From a bacterium (GTDB lineage: Bacteria > Myxococcota_A > Bradymonadia > UBA7976 > UBA1532): a stretch of 64,000 nt of DNA. The position numbers were made by a program, and so were the translations under genes. Shown piece after piece: positions 53,640 through 62,942 of the stretch. Location of the stretch: contig JAUHXC010000048.1 in the NCBI GenBank assembly GCA_030427205.1, forward strand, positions 1 to 64,000. The letters run 5' to 3'. The notes below the pieces were generated by a model that saw only the letters and a list, made by a program, of their open reading frames with translations, made no database searches and had not been told where the DNA came from. Every line of letters starts with the position of its first letter. The first letter of the stretch is position 1.

Positions 53640-54488
53640 ATGAAGGCCTCGATCGGGACCTTCCTGGCCACCTCGATCGCCGCGCTGGGCGTCTGCACCG
53701 ACGCCTGGGCCCTCGACAACGACCCCGCGCTCGATCGCCTGTGCGTCGTCGAGGCCGCGGGCACCGCGAACCCGTGCGGCACCGTGCCCGTACCCGACCA
53801 GCAGGCCTTCAAGGACCTGTCGCGGGAGTACGGCATGATGTTCGCCCCGGTGGTGCTCGCCCCGGCGGAGACCATGGGCATCAACGGGTTCCAGCTCAAC
53901 CTGCAGGTGGGTGTCCACGCGATCAACAGCGACGAGGACTACTGGACCCGCGGCGCGAAGAGCGGCGAGCCGGCGCCGGTGCTGACCACCATGCGCTTCG
54001 ACGTGCGCAAGGGCCTGCCCTACAGCTTCGAGCTGGGCATGAACGGCACCTACCTGCTCGAGAGCGAGCTGTGGGCCTTCGGCGGCGCGCTCAAGTGGGC
54101 GCTCAACGAAGCGGTCGACGCCTTCCCGGTCGACATCGCCGTGCGCGGCAGCGTCAACCGCATGGTGGGCTCCTCGACCCTCGAGCTGACCACCGCCGGC
54201 TTCGACCTCATCGTCGGCAAGTCGTTCGGCGCCGGCGGCGTGGCCAACATCGCCCCGTACATCGCCTACAGCCCGGCGTGGGTCATCGCCCGCAGCGGCG
54301 TGATCGACGCCACCCCCGGCGACGGCACCGACCCCGAGGCGAGCTTCGTCTTCGCCGCCGAGACCCAGGTGCTGCACCGCTTCGTGATCGGCAGCCGCTT
54401 CATCCTCGGCGCCTTCAACTTCACCCCCGAGGTCGCCGTGGCCCAGGGGCTCTTCGACGCGCACTTCAACGTCGGCGTCGACTTCTGA
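53640..54488 (+). CDS. Outer-membrane beta-barrel protein
   Basis: 282 residues from the ATG at 53640 after GGAGGG; a start at 53607 would precede the signal peptide. A cleavable signal peptide (ATSIAALGVCTDAWA) and alternating beta strands are seen (FELGMNGTYLLESELWAFGG, DIAVRGSVNRMVGSSTLELT, FDLIVGKSFGAGGVANIAPY), with the terminal aromatic NVGVDF typical of outer-membrane insertion. No named family recognised; small porin-like or surface barrel. Confidence 0.8.
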   Translation: MKASIGTFLATSIAALGVCTDAWALDNDPALDRLCVVEAAGTANPCGTVPVPDQQAFKDLSREYGMMFAPVVLAPAETMGINGFQLNLQVGVHAINSDEDYWTRGAKSGEPAPVLTTMRFDVRKGLPYSFELGMNGTYLLESELWAFGGALKWALNEAVDAFPVDIAVRGSVNRMVGSSTLELTTAGFDLIVGKSFGAGGVANIAPYIAYSPAWVIARSGVIDATPGDGTDPEASFVFAAETQVLHRFVIGSRFILGAFNFTPEVAVAQGLFDAHFNVGVDF

Positions 54489-54624
54489 GCCGCTCGCGGC
54501 CCGCCCGCGACGTCCGCTCGAATATCCCGCTCATATCGACGTACGGCACCCGCCGGTCCGATTGCGGTATCGTGTCGCGCATCGGCTCTGCGAGAGCCCA
54601 AACCAGAAAAACAGGAGCACGCCC

Positions 54625-56841
54625 ATGCGCCGAGCCTGTCTGCCCGGAGTGATCGCGGCCCTGACCGCCTTTGGCCTCTGGGGTTGCAAGAACATCGAAG
54701 AAGGCAAGGCCGAGGCCGGCGCCATCGGCGCCGCCTGCGAGGCCGGCGACGACTGCGACGCGGTGCCGGTCGAAGCCGGCGAGTCGGCCACCTGCCTCAA
54801 GATGCCCGGCGGCTACTGCACCATCGACTGCCTCGGCGGCTTCTTCGACTGCGACGACCAGTCGATCTGCGAGGGGCTCGGCGACCAGGCCTACTACTGC
54901 CTCGACGGCTGCCTGACCGACAACGGCAACGACGACTGCCGCGGCGACTACCGCTGCGCCGCGCGCCCGACGGTCATCAACGCCGATGGCCGCGAGGTCG
55001 GGGTCTGCCTGCCCAAGTGCGAGGCCGACGCCGACTGCGAGGCCGGGCGGCGCTGCGTCGTCGAGACCGGCGACTGCGTGCCGCGCGGCGAGCGGGCCAC
55101 CGGCGACGGCTGCACCAACAACGGCGCCTGCAACGGCGGGCTGTGCATCAAGAGCACCGACTTCCGCGGCGGCTACTGCTCGGCCCAGTGCTCGAGCCAG
55201 TTCGGCGAGTGCGAGCCGGGCAGCGAGTGCGCCACCATCGACGGGGCCGCCGTCTGCCTCTCGGCCTGCGACGACAACGGCGACTGCCGCACCGACGAAG
55301 GCTACATCTGCCGCCAGATCGCCGAGCGCACCGACAGCAACGGCGACGTGCAGGCGGTGCGCGCCTGCGTGCCCAAGTGCCAGAACGACGCCGCCTGCGG
55401 CGACGGCCGGTACTGCGACAGCGTCGAGGGCATCTGCAAGGAGGGCGCCGGCGACCCCAACCCCATCGGCGCCTTCTGCGCCGGCGACGCCGACTGCCAG
55501 AGCAGCGACTGCTTCGCCGCCGAGGGCTGGGCCAACGGCTACTGCACCACCGGCTGCGCCGACGACGGCGAGTGCGCCGACGGCCCCTGCGGCGACCTGC
55601 CCGGCGGGCGCACCGGCTGCCTCGCCGGCTGCGCCGCCGACCTCGACTGCCGCCCGGGCTACATCTGCGACGGCGGTGGCTGCCGGGCCCCGTGCCTCGG
55701 CGACGGCGACTGCGCCGACGGGCTGCGCTGCTCGACCTCGTCGGGCCGCTGCGTCGTGCCCGGTCAGGGGGCCGGCGAAGTGCAGCAGCGGCTCATCACC
55801 GAGCGCATCTCGGTGGGCGGATCGCTCAGCGCCCCGCTGGTGATCGACGTGCCCGAGAATACGATCGGGTTCGCCATCCTCGCCGAGGGCGCCGGCGACG
55901 ACCTGATGGTCATCGGCGACATGACCGACCCCAACGGGCGCACCGTCTACGACTTCCAGGACCCGTTCGGCAGCGAGTTCCGCTTCTTCCCCAGCGCCGA
56001 CCAGATCACCCAGTTCGTGCCGTCGAGCCCGCGGGCCACGCCGACGCCCGGCCCGTACACCTTCAGCCTCATCAAGGAAGGCGCCAACAGCGACATCCGG
56101 GTCTCGGCGCTGATCAAGACCAGCGACGGCGAGCCGCAGAACGGCAGCCTCGACATCAACTTCATCTTCGCCAAGGTCAGCGGGCTCACCGCCGATCAGG
56201 CCCCCGAAGACAGCGACTTCCAGGCCGCGGTGAGCGAGATGCGCACGCTGCTCGGGCGGCGCGGCATCGAGCTGGGCAGCATCAGCTACTGCGACATGAC
56301 CGGCAGCGACGCCGACCGCTTCTCGGTGATCGACAGCGTCGACGGCGCCTCGTCGGAGCTCAGCCGCATGTTCGCCACCTCCGCCGACCTCGGGGCCATC
56401 GGCTGCCAGGCCGACGACGCGGTGAACTTCTTCCTCGTCGACGAGATCGTCGGCGGGCGGGCGGGCTTCATCATCCTGGGCATCGCCGGCGGCATCCCGG
56501 GGCCGGCGACCATCAACGGCACGACCCACTCGGGCGTCGCGGTGACGATGACCGGCTTCCGGCGCAACCCGGTGCAGCTGGCCCAGACCATGGCCCACGA
56601 GGGCGGCCACTACCTGGGGCTGTTCCATACCACCGAGGCCGAGGGCACCGCCTTCGACCCGCTGCCCGATACGCCCGAGTGCGACAACAGCAAGGACCGC
56701 AACGCCGACGGCCTCGTCGACAACAGCGAGTGCGCCTCGTCGGGCGCCGACAATCTCATGTTCTGGGCCGCCGGCGACGCCGCCGAGAAGGTCTCGGGCG
56801 ACCAGCAGTTCATCCTGCTGCGCAACCCGGCGATCCGCTGA
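54625..56841 (+). CDS. Cys-rich lipoprotein with metzincin-type zinc protease domain
   Basis: 738 residues from ATG 54625; lipobox LTAFGLWGC. The first about 370 residues are a disulfide-rich region with repeated C-x(n)-DC units (CEADADCEAGRRCV, CSSQFGECEPGSEC, CAADLDCRPGYIC). A beta region (residues about 390-520) follows. The C-terminal domain carries HEGGHYLGLFH at residues 658-668, the HExxHxxGxxH zinc motif of metzincins, closest in style to M43 pappalysin-like peptidases. Cys-rich regions probably target the protease. The 136-bp gap before it has no clear promoter. Confidence 0.85.
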   Translation: MRRACLPGVIAALTAFGLWGCKNIEEGKAEAGAIGAACEAGDDCDAVPVEAGESATCLKMPGGYCTIDCLGGFFDCDDQSICEGLGDQAYYCLDGCLTDNGNDDCRGDYRCAARPTVINADGREVGVCLPKCEADADCEAGRRCVVETGDCVPRGERATGDGCTNNGACNGGLCIKSTDFRGGYCSAQCSSQFGECEPGSECATIDGAAVCLSACDDNGDCRTDEGYICRQIAERTDSNGDVQAVRACVPKCQNDAACGDGRYCDSVEGICKEGAGDPNPIGAFCAGDADCQSSDCFAAEGWANGYCTTGCADDGECADGPCGDLPGGRTGCLAGCAADLDCRPGYICDGGGCRAPCLGDGDCADGLRCSTSSGRCVVPGQGAGEVQQRLITERISVGGSLSAPLVIDVPENTIGFAILAEGAGDDLMVIGDMTDPNGRTVYDFQDPFGSEFRFFPSADQITQFVPSSPRATPTPGPYTFSLIKEGANSDIRVSALIKTSDGEPQNGSLDINFIFAKVSGLTADQAPEDSDFQAAVSEMRTLLGRRGIELGSISYCDMTGSDADRFSVIDSVDGASSELSRMFATSADLGAIGCQADDAVNFFLVDEIVGGRAGFIILGIAGGIPGPATINGTTHSGVAVTMTGFRRNPVQLAQTMAHEGGHYLGLFHTTEAEGTAFDPLPDTPECDNSKDRNADGLVDNSECASSGADNLMFWAAGDAAEKVSGDQQFILLRNPAIR

Positions 56842-56851
56842 GGAGGGGACG

Positions 56852-57502
56852 ATGAAACTGCGCATCTCGACCGCGGCGCCCGCCGCGCTGCTCTCCGCTC
56901 TGCTCGCGCTGCCCGCCCTGGCCCAGGTGGCCCCCGGCGGCGGCGTACAGCTTCCCGGCACCGCGCCCGGCACGGCGCCCGGTGCGGCGCCGCCGACCGC
57001 CGCGCCGCCGGCGGCCGCGCCCGACGCCGCCACCGCCCGCCAGACCATCCGCCGCTGGTTCGACGGCTTCGAGTTCGTGCCCCGCGCCGAGCACTTCGCC
57101 CGGCTGGGGCCGGCCGCCGCGCCGGCGTTGATCGCGCTGGCCGACGATACGACCGAGCATCCCGTCGTGCGGGCCCGGGCGCTCTCGTCGATGGTCTACC
57201 TCGACGACCCGACCAGCGCCGCGGCGCTCGCCCGGCTGCTGGAGTCCCCCGACGCGCCCAGCCTGCTGCGGCGCAAGGCGGCGCTGGTGCTCGCCGAGCG
57301 CGAGGGCCCGGCGGCGATCGACCGGCTGGCCACCGCGCTGGTCAACGCGCCCGACGACCTGCCGCTGCGCGAAGCCTGCGCCCGCGGCCTGCGCACCATC
57401 GGCGCGCCGGCGATCGCCACCCGCGACGCGCTGCTGCGGGTCGAGACGGCGCCCACGGTGCGCGGCCTGCTCGGCGCCGACAAGCGGATCGGGCTCGAGT
57501 AG
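56852..57502 (+). CDS. Secreted HEAT-repeat protein
   Basis: 216 residues. The signal peptide ends ALLALPALAQ; a Pro/Ala/Gly spacer follows, then about four HEAT-type helical pairs (AAPALIALADDTTEHPVVRA, SLLRRKAALVLAEREGPAAI, DLPLREACARGLRTIG). It follows the metalloprotease gene by 10 bp and is likely co-transcribed with it. It may act as an inhibitor, partner or scaffold; this is only suggested by context. Confidence 0.75.
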   Translation: MKLRISTAAPAALLSALLALPALAQVAPGGGVQLPGTAPGTAPGAAPPTAAPPAAAPDAATARQTIRRWFDGFEFVPRAEHFARLGPAAAPALIALADDTTEHPVVRARALSSMVYLDDPTSAAALARLLESPDAPSLLRRKAALVLAEREGPAAIDRLATALVNAPDDLPLREACARGLRTIGAPAIATRDALLRVETAPTVRGLLGADKRIGLE

Positions 57503-57644
57503 CCCCACGATCCGCCCGCGCCGTTCGCCGCTCGCCGGCCGGCATCCCGCCCCCCGCACCGGGCCCGCCACGGCCGCTGGCCGCGCCGCCCGGTGCCCTG
57601 TCTCGAACCTGTCACAGTGGGTCCATCCGTGTCGTGCGGAATGT

Positions 57645-57674
57645 TTGCATTGATCGGGAACGGTCGTCGACAAT
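57645..57674 (+). promoter_or_regulatory. Candidate promoter TTGCAT-N18-GACAAT
   Basis: TTGCAT at 57645-57650 and GACAAT at 57669-57674, 38 bp before the GTG at 57712. The 209-bp gap is otherwise empty. Confidence 0.4.
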
Positions 57675-57711
57675 GCGGGCGCCGTCGAACACCGCGCAAA
57701 AGGAGACTGCC

Positions 57712-60700
57712 GTGGGTGCGTTCTATCGATGGGGGCTGGCCGTCGGGCTGCTGGCCCTCCCGCTCTCGACGCTCGCCGCTCCGGAGGGCACTCGGGATCT
57801 GGGGCTCAACCAGGGGCTCTTGGGCAACTCGACGATCTCGGTGTTCGTCCGCGCCGGCGAGACCCTGCGGGTCTGCTCGAGCGACGACGGCTTCGCCGAG
57901 GCCGCGGTCGACGAAGACATCGACGGCGACGGGGAGGTCGAGAACTTCCCCCTCGATCGCATCGACGCCGGCGAGCCGCACTGCGGGCGCGATCCGGACG
58001 CCAACTGCATCGGCGTGGGCGGCGAGTTCCCCGCCGGGCGCGTCGGCCGGGAGATCGTGATCTTCCCGCCCAACCCGGTGCGCTGCGAGGCGGACAACGA
58101 GTGCAACCCGGGCGAGGCGTGCCTCGAGCTGTCGACCGGTGAGCCGGTCGGGGCCCAGCCGCGGCGTCCGCGCTGCGGTTATGCCCGCTCGGTCAACGCG
58201 GCCCGGGGCTACTGCAACGCGCAGCAGGCCCAGGGCGACCGCAACTGGCAGGAGATCGACGTCGACGTCGAGGGCGCGTGGACGATCAACTTCGTCGGCG
58301 AGCCCGAGACCCTGACCGCGTCGGGGCGCTCGACCCGCTTCTTCGAGGTCGACGTCGTCGACACCGTCACCGGTGATCCGGCCCCGCCGGGCCGCGTGTT
58401 CACCGACAGCTGGACGATCAACGCCCACAGCTTCAGCTACGGCACCTATACGGACTTCTACGTCGTCGCCTCGGCGGACCTCGGCGCCGAGGAAGGCGCC
58501 CGCATCTTCGTGATCGACTTCGAGAACATGCGCGGCTTCAACTACGTGCTCGTCGCCAACCGCGTCGGCCTGCAGGACTCGCCGGGGCTGTCGAACTGCT
58601 ACCTCGGCGAGATCGAGGGCGGGCTGTGCCCCAACGACGCGCAGCTGCGCGGGGTCTTCCCGGTGGCCGAGTACGACATCTACCTCAACTTCCCCGACCC
58701 GGCGCCCGATCCGGCCATCGCGCCGGAGATCGACAACGTGCAGTTCAACGACGAGGTGGGCTCGAACTCGATCACCCCCGACGGGGACGGCGAGCAGGAC
58801 CAGGGGGCGTTCACCTTCGACTCGAACATCAGCGGCACCTACGAGGTGGTCATCGACACCAACGGCAACGGGGTGCTCGAGCGCGACGCCGACCTCGTGC
58901 TGCGCGGCGAGGCCGAGGTGGGCAACAACACCGTCGGCTGGGACGGCCGCGACCGCGACGGCGCGGTGGTGCCCGACGGGGCCTACGAGTTCGAGATCCG
59001 GCTGATCTCGTCGGAGACCCACTTCCCGATGAGCGACATCGAGTTCAACGAGTCGGGCTTCGTGATCTACGAGCTCGACGCCGCCGACGGCGTGCCGGTG
59101 CCGCGCACGATGTTCTGGGACGACCGGGTGATCCAGAACGACCGGGTGATCATCGACGCCGCCGGCGACGACGTCATCACCAGCCTGCCCGACGGCTCGG
59201 CGATCCCGGCCGACGGCGGCGCCTGGCAGCGGCGCTACTGGAACCAGGGCCGGCGCTTCAACGAGGCGCAGAACCGCGAGCTGGACGTGCCGCTGGTCAT
59301 GGACACCTGGGTCATCGGCGACTTCGACCTGGTCGACACCGGCTCGTGCATCGCCTGCGACGAGCCGATCGACACCATCATCGTCGGCGGCGAGAACGAC
59401 CCCGGCCTCGACAGCGACGGCGACGGGCTGACCGACGACGTCGAAGACGCCAACGGCAACGGCATCCACGACCCGGGCGAGACCGACTTCCAGGACCCGG
59501 ACACCGACGGCGACGGCATCCTCGACGGCATCGAAGACGCCGACCGCGACGGCCAGTTCGACGAGGGCGAGACCGACCCGCGCCGCGCCGATACCGACGG
59601 CGACGCGCTCTCCGACGGCGTCGAGGACGCCAACCAGAACGGGCAGGTCGACGCGGGCGAGACCGACCCGCGCAACCCGGACACCGACGACGACGGCCGC
59701 ACCGACGGCATCGAGGTCAACGGTGACGTGCCCACCGACCCGCTGGTGGGCGATACCGACGGCGACGGGCTGCTCGACGGCGAAGAAGACGCCGACAACG
59801 ACGGCCGGCTCGACGCCGCCGAGACCAGCCCCGCCGACCCGGACACCGACGACGACGGGCTGCTCGACGGGGTCGAGATCAACGGCGACAACCCGACCAG
59901 CCCGCGCAACCCCGACTCGGACTTCGACGGGGTGCCCGACGGCGTCGAAGACCGCAACCAGGACGGCGCGCACCAGCCCGACGAGATGAACCCCAACGAG
60001 GCCGACACCGACGGCGACGGCCTCGAGGACGGCGACGAAGACCTGAACGCCGACGGCATCGTCGACGACAACGAGACCGACCCGCTCGACCCGGACACCG
60101 ACGGCGACGGCATCTCCGACGGGGTCGAGGTCAACGGCGACAACCCGACCGACCCGCTCGACCCGGACACCGACGGCGACGGGCTGCCCGACGGCGTCGA
60201 AGACCGCAACCAGGACGGCACCTACGCCGCGGGGCTCGACGGCGAGACCGACCCCAACAACCCCGATACCGACGGCGACCGGCTGCCCGACGGCGTCGAG
60301 GACGCCGACCAGGACGGCGACTGGGGCCCAGGGGACGGCGAGACCGACCCGCGCAACCCCGATACCGACGGCGGCGGCGAGTGGGACGGCGACGAGGTGG
60401 ACGGCGGCCGCGAGCCGGTGGACAACCCCGATGACGACCAGGGCGACATCGACATGGACGGCCTGCGCGACATCGAAGAGGACGTCAACGGCAACGGCGT
60501 CGTCGACCCCGGCGAGACCGACCCCAACGACCCCGACAGCGACGACGACGGCCTGCTCGACGGGGTCGAGGTCAACGGCGACAACCCGACCGACCCGCTC
60601 GACCCCGACAGCGACGACGACGGCATCCTCGACGGCGCCGAGGACAGCAACGGCAATGGCGCCCTCGACGAGGGCGAGAGCGACCCGAACAACGCCGACA

Positions 60701-61509
60701 GCGACGGCGACGGCCTGCGCGACGGCAATGAAGACCTCGACCGCGACGGCGAGCTGGACGACGGCGAGACCGATCCGAGCAACCCGGACACCGACGCCGA
60801 CGGCATCCCCGACGGGGTCGAGGACGCCGACCAGGACGGCGAGCGGGATGAGGGCGAGACCGACCCGACCCGCCCCGACACCGACAACGACGGCCTGAGC
60901 GACGGGGTCGAGGACGCCAACCAGAACGGCATGCGCGACGAGGGCGAGACCGACCCGCTCGACGACGACAGCGACGATGACGGGCTGCTCGACGGCGTGG
61001 AAGACCAGAACGCCAACGGCAACTTCGACGGCGGCCCCGAGACCGACCCGCTCGACCCGGACACCGACGGCGACGGCCTCAACGACGGCGTCGAAGACGT
61101 CGACCAGGACGGTAACTTCGAAGACGGCGAGACCGACCCCAACAACCGCGACACCGACGGCGACGGCCTCGAGGACGGCGTCGAAGACCAGGACCAGGAC
61201 GGCGACTGGGGCCCCGACGACGGCGAGACCGACCCGCGCAACCCGGACACCGACGACGGCGGCGTCAACGACGGCGACGAGCTCGACAACGGCACCGACC
61301 CGCTCGACCCCACCGACGACCTCGGCGCGATGCCTCAGCCCGACGCGGGGCCTGCGCCGACCGCCGACGCCGGCCCGCGCGAGGTCAGCGGCAGCAACCT
61401 CGTCGACGGGTGCAACGTCGCGCCCGGCGGCGGCGGTGAAGAGGCGCCGATCGGCGGCCTGATGCTGCTCGCCCTCGTCGGCCTCGGCCTGAGCCGCCGC
61501 CGACGGTGA
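57712..61509 (+). CDS. Giant thrombospondin type-3 repeat surface protein with MYXO-CTERM-like tail
   Basis: 1265 residues from the GTG at 57712, fixed by AGGAG at 57701. The signal peptide runs LAVGLLALPLSTLAA. An N-terminal Cys-containing beta domain (about 350 residues) and a FlgD/CHU-like beta unit (ITPDGDGEQDQGAFTF, VVPDGAYEFEIRL) follow. More than twenty TSP3 calcium repeats then run from about 59400 to 61320, typified by DPDTDGDGL-DGVEDANQNG. The end has CNVAPGGGGEEAPIGG, a hydrophobic helix LMLLALVGLGL and SRRRR, matching the layout of MYXO-CTERM surface-anchoring tails. The repeats are expected to bind Ca2+ and form a rigid stalk. The next gene overlaps its stop (GTGA). Confidence 0.88.
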   Translation: MGAFYRWGLAVGLLALPLSTLAAPEGTRDLGLNQGLLGNSTISVFVRAGETLRVCSSDDGFAEAAVDEDIDGDGEVENFPLDRIDAGEPHCGRDPDANCIGVGGEFPAGRVGREIVIFPPNPVRCEADNECNPGEACLELSTGEPVGAQPRRPRCGYARSVNAARGYCNAQQAQGDRNWQEIDVDVEGAWTINFVGEPETLTASGRSTRFFEVDVVDTVTGDPAPPGRVFTDSWTINAHSFSYGTYTDFYVVASADLGAEEGARIFVIDFENMRGFNYVLVANRVGLQDSPGLSNCYLGEIEGGLCPNDAQLRGVFPVAEYDIYLNFPDPAPDPAIAPEIDNVQFNDEVGSNSITPDGDGEQDQGAFTFDSNISGTYEVVIDTNGNGVLERDADLVLRGEAEVGNNTVGWDGRDRDGAVVPDGAYEFEIRLISSETHFPMSDIEFNESGFVIYELDAADGVPVPRTMFWDDRVIQNDRVIIDAAGDDVITSLPDGSAIPADGGAWQRRYWNQGRRFNEAQNRELDVPLVMDTWVIGDFDLVDTGSCIACDEPIDTIIVGGENDPGLDSDGDGLTDDVEDANGNGIHDPGETDFQDPDTDGDGILDGIEDADRDGQFDEGETDPRRADTDGDALSDGVEDANQNGQVDAGETDPRNPDTDDDGRTDGIEVNGDVPTDPLVGDTDGDGLLDGEEDADNDGRLDAAETSPADPDTDDDGLLDGVEINGDNPTSPRNPDSDFDGVPDGVEDRNQDGAHQPDEMNPNEADTDGDGLEDGDEDLNADGIVDDNETDPLDPDTDGDGISDGVEVNGDNPTDPLDPDTDGDGLPDGVEDRNQDGTYAAGLDGETDPNNPDTDGDRLPDGVEDADQDGDWGPGDGETDPRNPDTDGGGEWDGDEVDGGREPVDNPDDDQGDIDMDGLRDIEEDVNGNGVVDPGETDPNDPDSDDDGLLDGVEVNGDNPTDPLDPDSDDDGILDGAEDSNGNGALDEGESDPNNADSDGDGLRDGNEDLDRDGELDDGETDPSNPDTDADGIPDGVEDADQDGERDEGETDPTRPDTDNDGLSDGVEDANQNGMRDEGETDPLDDDSDDDGLLDGVEDQNANGNFDGGPETDPLDPDTDGDGLNDGVEDVDQDGNFEDGETDPNNRDTDGDGLEDGVEDQDQDGDWGPDDGETDPRNPDTDDGGVNDGDELDNGTDPLDPTDDLGAMPQPDAGPAPTADAGPREVSGSNLVDGCNVAPGGGGEEAPIGGLMLLALVGLGLSRRRR
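59400..61320 (+). repeat. Tandem TSP3 coding repeats
   Basis: A degenerate unit of about 78-90 bp encodes DxDxDGxxDGxEDxN; the DNA similarity between units is high (GACACCGACGGCGACGG recurs). It is prone to slippage and misassembly. Frames read on the other strand as Ser/Pro repeats are shadows. Confidence 0.85.
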
Positions 61510-62183
61510 GAGCCCTGCTCGCGCTGCTGCTCGCCTGCGTCGCCTTCGGCGGCCTCGGCTGTGAATCGTTGCAGGCCCCGCCGGCCGATCCCGACGCCAT
61601 CCGCGGGCCCGACGACCCGCGCAACCTGCGCCGGGCCTTCGAGGCGGTCGTCGAGGCCGCCCGGCGGTCCGACGAGGCGGCGATCGTGGCCGAGCTCGAG
61701 ACGTTCCTCGCCACCCGCGAAGAGCTCGTCGCGCTGTTCGGGGCCGAGGTGGGCGCGGCGGTCTGGCCCGGCTACAGCGACACGGTGGCCGGCGACCTGC
61801 GCAAGCAGGCGGCGCCGGTCATCATCGAGCGGGTCGCCGACGGCTTCACCGAGGTCTACGTCGAGCGGGTCGGCCCGGCTTATCCCGCCCGCACCACGCC
61901 CGGCGATCGGGCGCTGCTCGACGCGTTCGCGCCCCGCGGCCTGGCGATGTACACCGTGCGGCTGCGCAAGCCGGGCGAGACCCTGGGGCTGCGGCTCAAC
62001 GGGTTCGTCTATCACGGGGGGCGTTGGCGGGCGCTGCTCAAGGCCTATGACCACCTGCCCGATCCACCGCCGGCCGAGGCGCCCGCGCCGCCGGCCGCCC
62101 CGGACGCGCCGCCGCCGACCCCCACTCCGGACGCGCCAGATGCCCCGCCCGGGGCCGATTCGGCGGCCCCGGCCACCCGATGA
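61506..62183 (+). CDS. Lipoprotein coupled to the TSP3 protein
   Basis: 225 residues; the GTG start overlaps the preceding TGA. The signal peptide has lipobox VAFGGLGC. A helical domain (NLRRAFEAVVEAARRSDEAA, ELETFLATREELVALFG) and a beta strand region (YTVRLRKPGETLGLRLNGFV, GGRWRALLKAYDHL) follow, then a Pro/Ala/Asp tail. No family recognised. Tight coupling suggests a role in display or assembly of the TSP3 protein. Confidence 0.7.
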   Translation: MRALLALLLACVAFGGLGCESLQAPPADPDAIRGPDDPRNLRRAFEAVVEAARRSDEAAIVAELETFLATREELVALFGAEVGAAVWPGYSDTVAGDLRKQAAPVIIERVADGFTEVYVERVGPAYPARTTPGDRALLDAFAPRGLAMYTVRLRKPGETLGLRLNGFVYHGGRWRALLKAYDHLPDPPPAEAPAPPAAPDAPPPTPTPDAPDAPPGADSAAPATR

Positions 62184-62270
62184 TGCCCACCGCGTCGAAC
62201 TGACCCGCCAGGACCATCCTGGAGCGACTGCGGGCATGTCCGGGCCTTGCCCGAAGACCTCGATCTGCGC

Positions 62271-62942
62271 TCAGCCCAGCGAGAGCGGCCCGTCGGGGTC
62301 GGTGGGGTCGTCGTCGACCGCGGCCGGCCGCGGCATGCCGTCGATCGGCGTCAGCTCGTCGAACGGATCGTCGGGCACCCGCTGATGGATCGGCGTCGGC
62401 GGGCGGCCCAGGGCACACTCGGCGGCCAGCTCGCCGCGGTTGCTGTAGCCCAGCCGCTTGAAGATGTCCTGGATGAGCCGCACCACCGTGCGCGGCGAGA
62501 TGCCCAGCGCCCGGGCGATCTGCTCGTTGGTCTGCCCCGCCGCCACCAGCGCCGCCACCTGTGACTGCCGCGGCGTCAGCGCCCGCTGCCAGCGCAGCGG
62601 CACCCGCTGGTCGTACGACTCGAAGCGGGCCTCCATCTGGGCCAGGGCCTGGCTCAGCGGGTTGAGCAGCACCTGCCCCGTCAAGCGGGCGCTCGCGCCG
62701 AGGGGGTGGTCGAGGCAGAGGAAGCGCGGGGCCCGCTCGCGGCCGGGCAGCGGCAGGCGCACCGCCTCGCCGTCGGCCTGCTCGTCGGTCTCGTGCCAGT
62801 GCAGGCGGGCGTCGGGGCGGGCGAGCCAGGTGCGCACCAGATGGCCGATGCGGTTGCGCCACGGCTCGAGCCCTTCGGGCCGATAGAGCTCGGCGATGCG
62901 GCTGGCCAGCGCGTGCACTGGCAAGGGCTGGCCGTCACTCAT
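62271..62942 (-). CDS. LuxR-type regulator (second of an overlapping pair)
   Basis: 223 residues. The HTH is clear in the middle: ALTPRQSQVAALVAAGQTNE, then QIARALGISPRTVVRLIQDI and FKRLGYSNRGELAAE. The N-terminal about 120 residues are a variable sensor region, and a Pro/Asp-rich tail follows the HTH. It overlaps the upstream LuxR gene by 8 bp. No receiver or autoinducer domain is obvious. Confidence 0.82.
   Translation of the reverse strand: MSDGQPLPVHALASRIAELYRPEGLEPWRNRIGHLVRTWLARPDARLHWHETDEQADGEAVRLPLPGRERAPRFLCLDHPLGASARLTGQVLLNPLSQALAQMEARFESYDQRVPLRWQRALTPRQSQVAALVAAGQTNEQIARALGISPRTVVRLIQDIFKRLGYSNRGELAAECALGRPPTPIHQRVPDDPFDELTPIDGMPRPAAVDDDPTDPDGPLSLG

Noticed and set aside
59235..61313. 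Minus-strand Ser/Pro-rich proteins opposite the TSP3 repeats
   Set aside because: Periodic shadows of the DTDGDG codons on the other strand.
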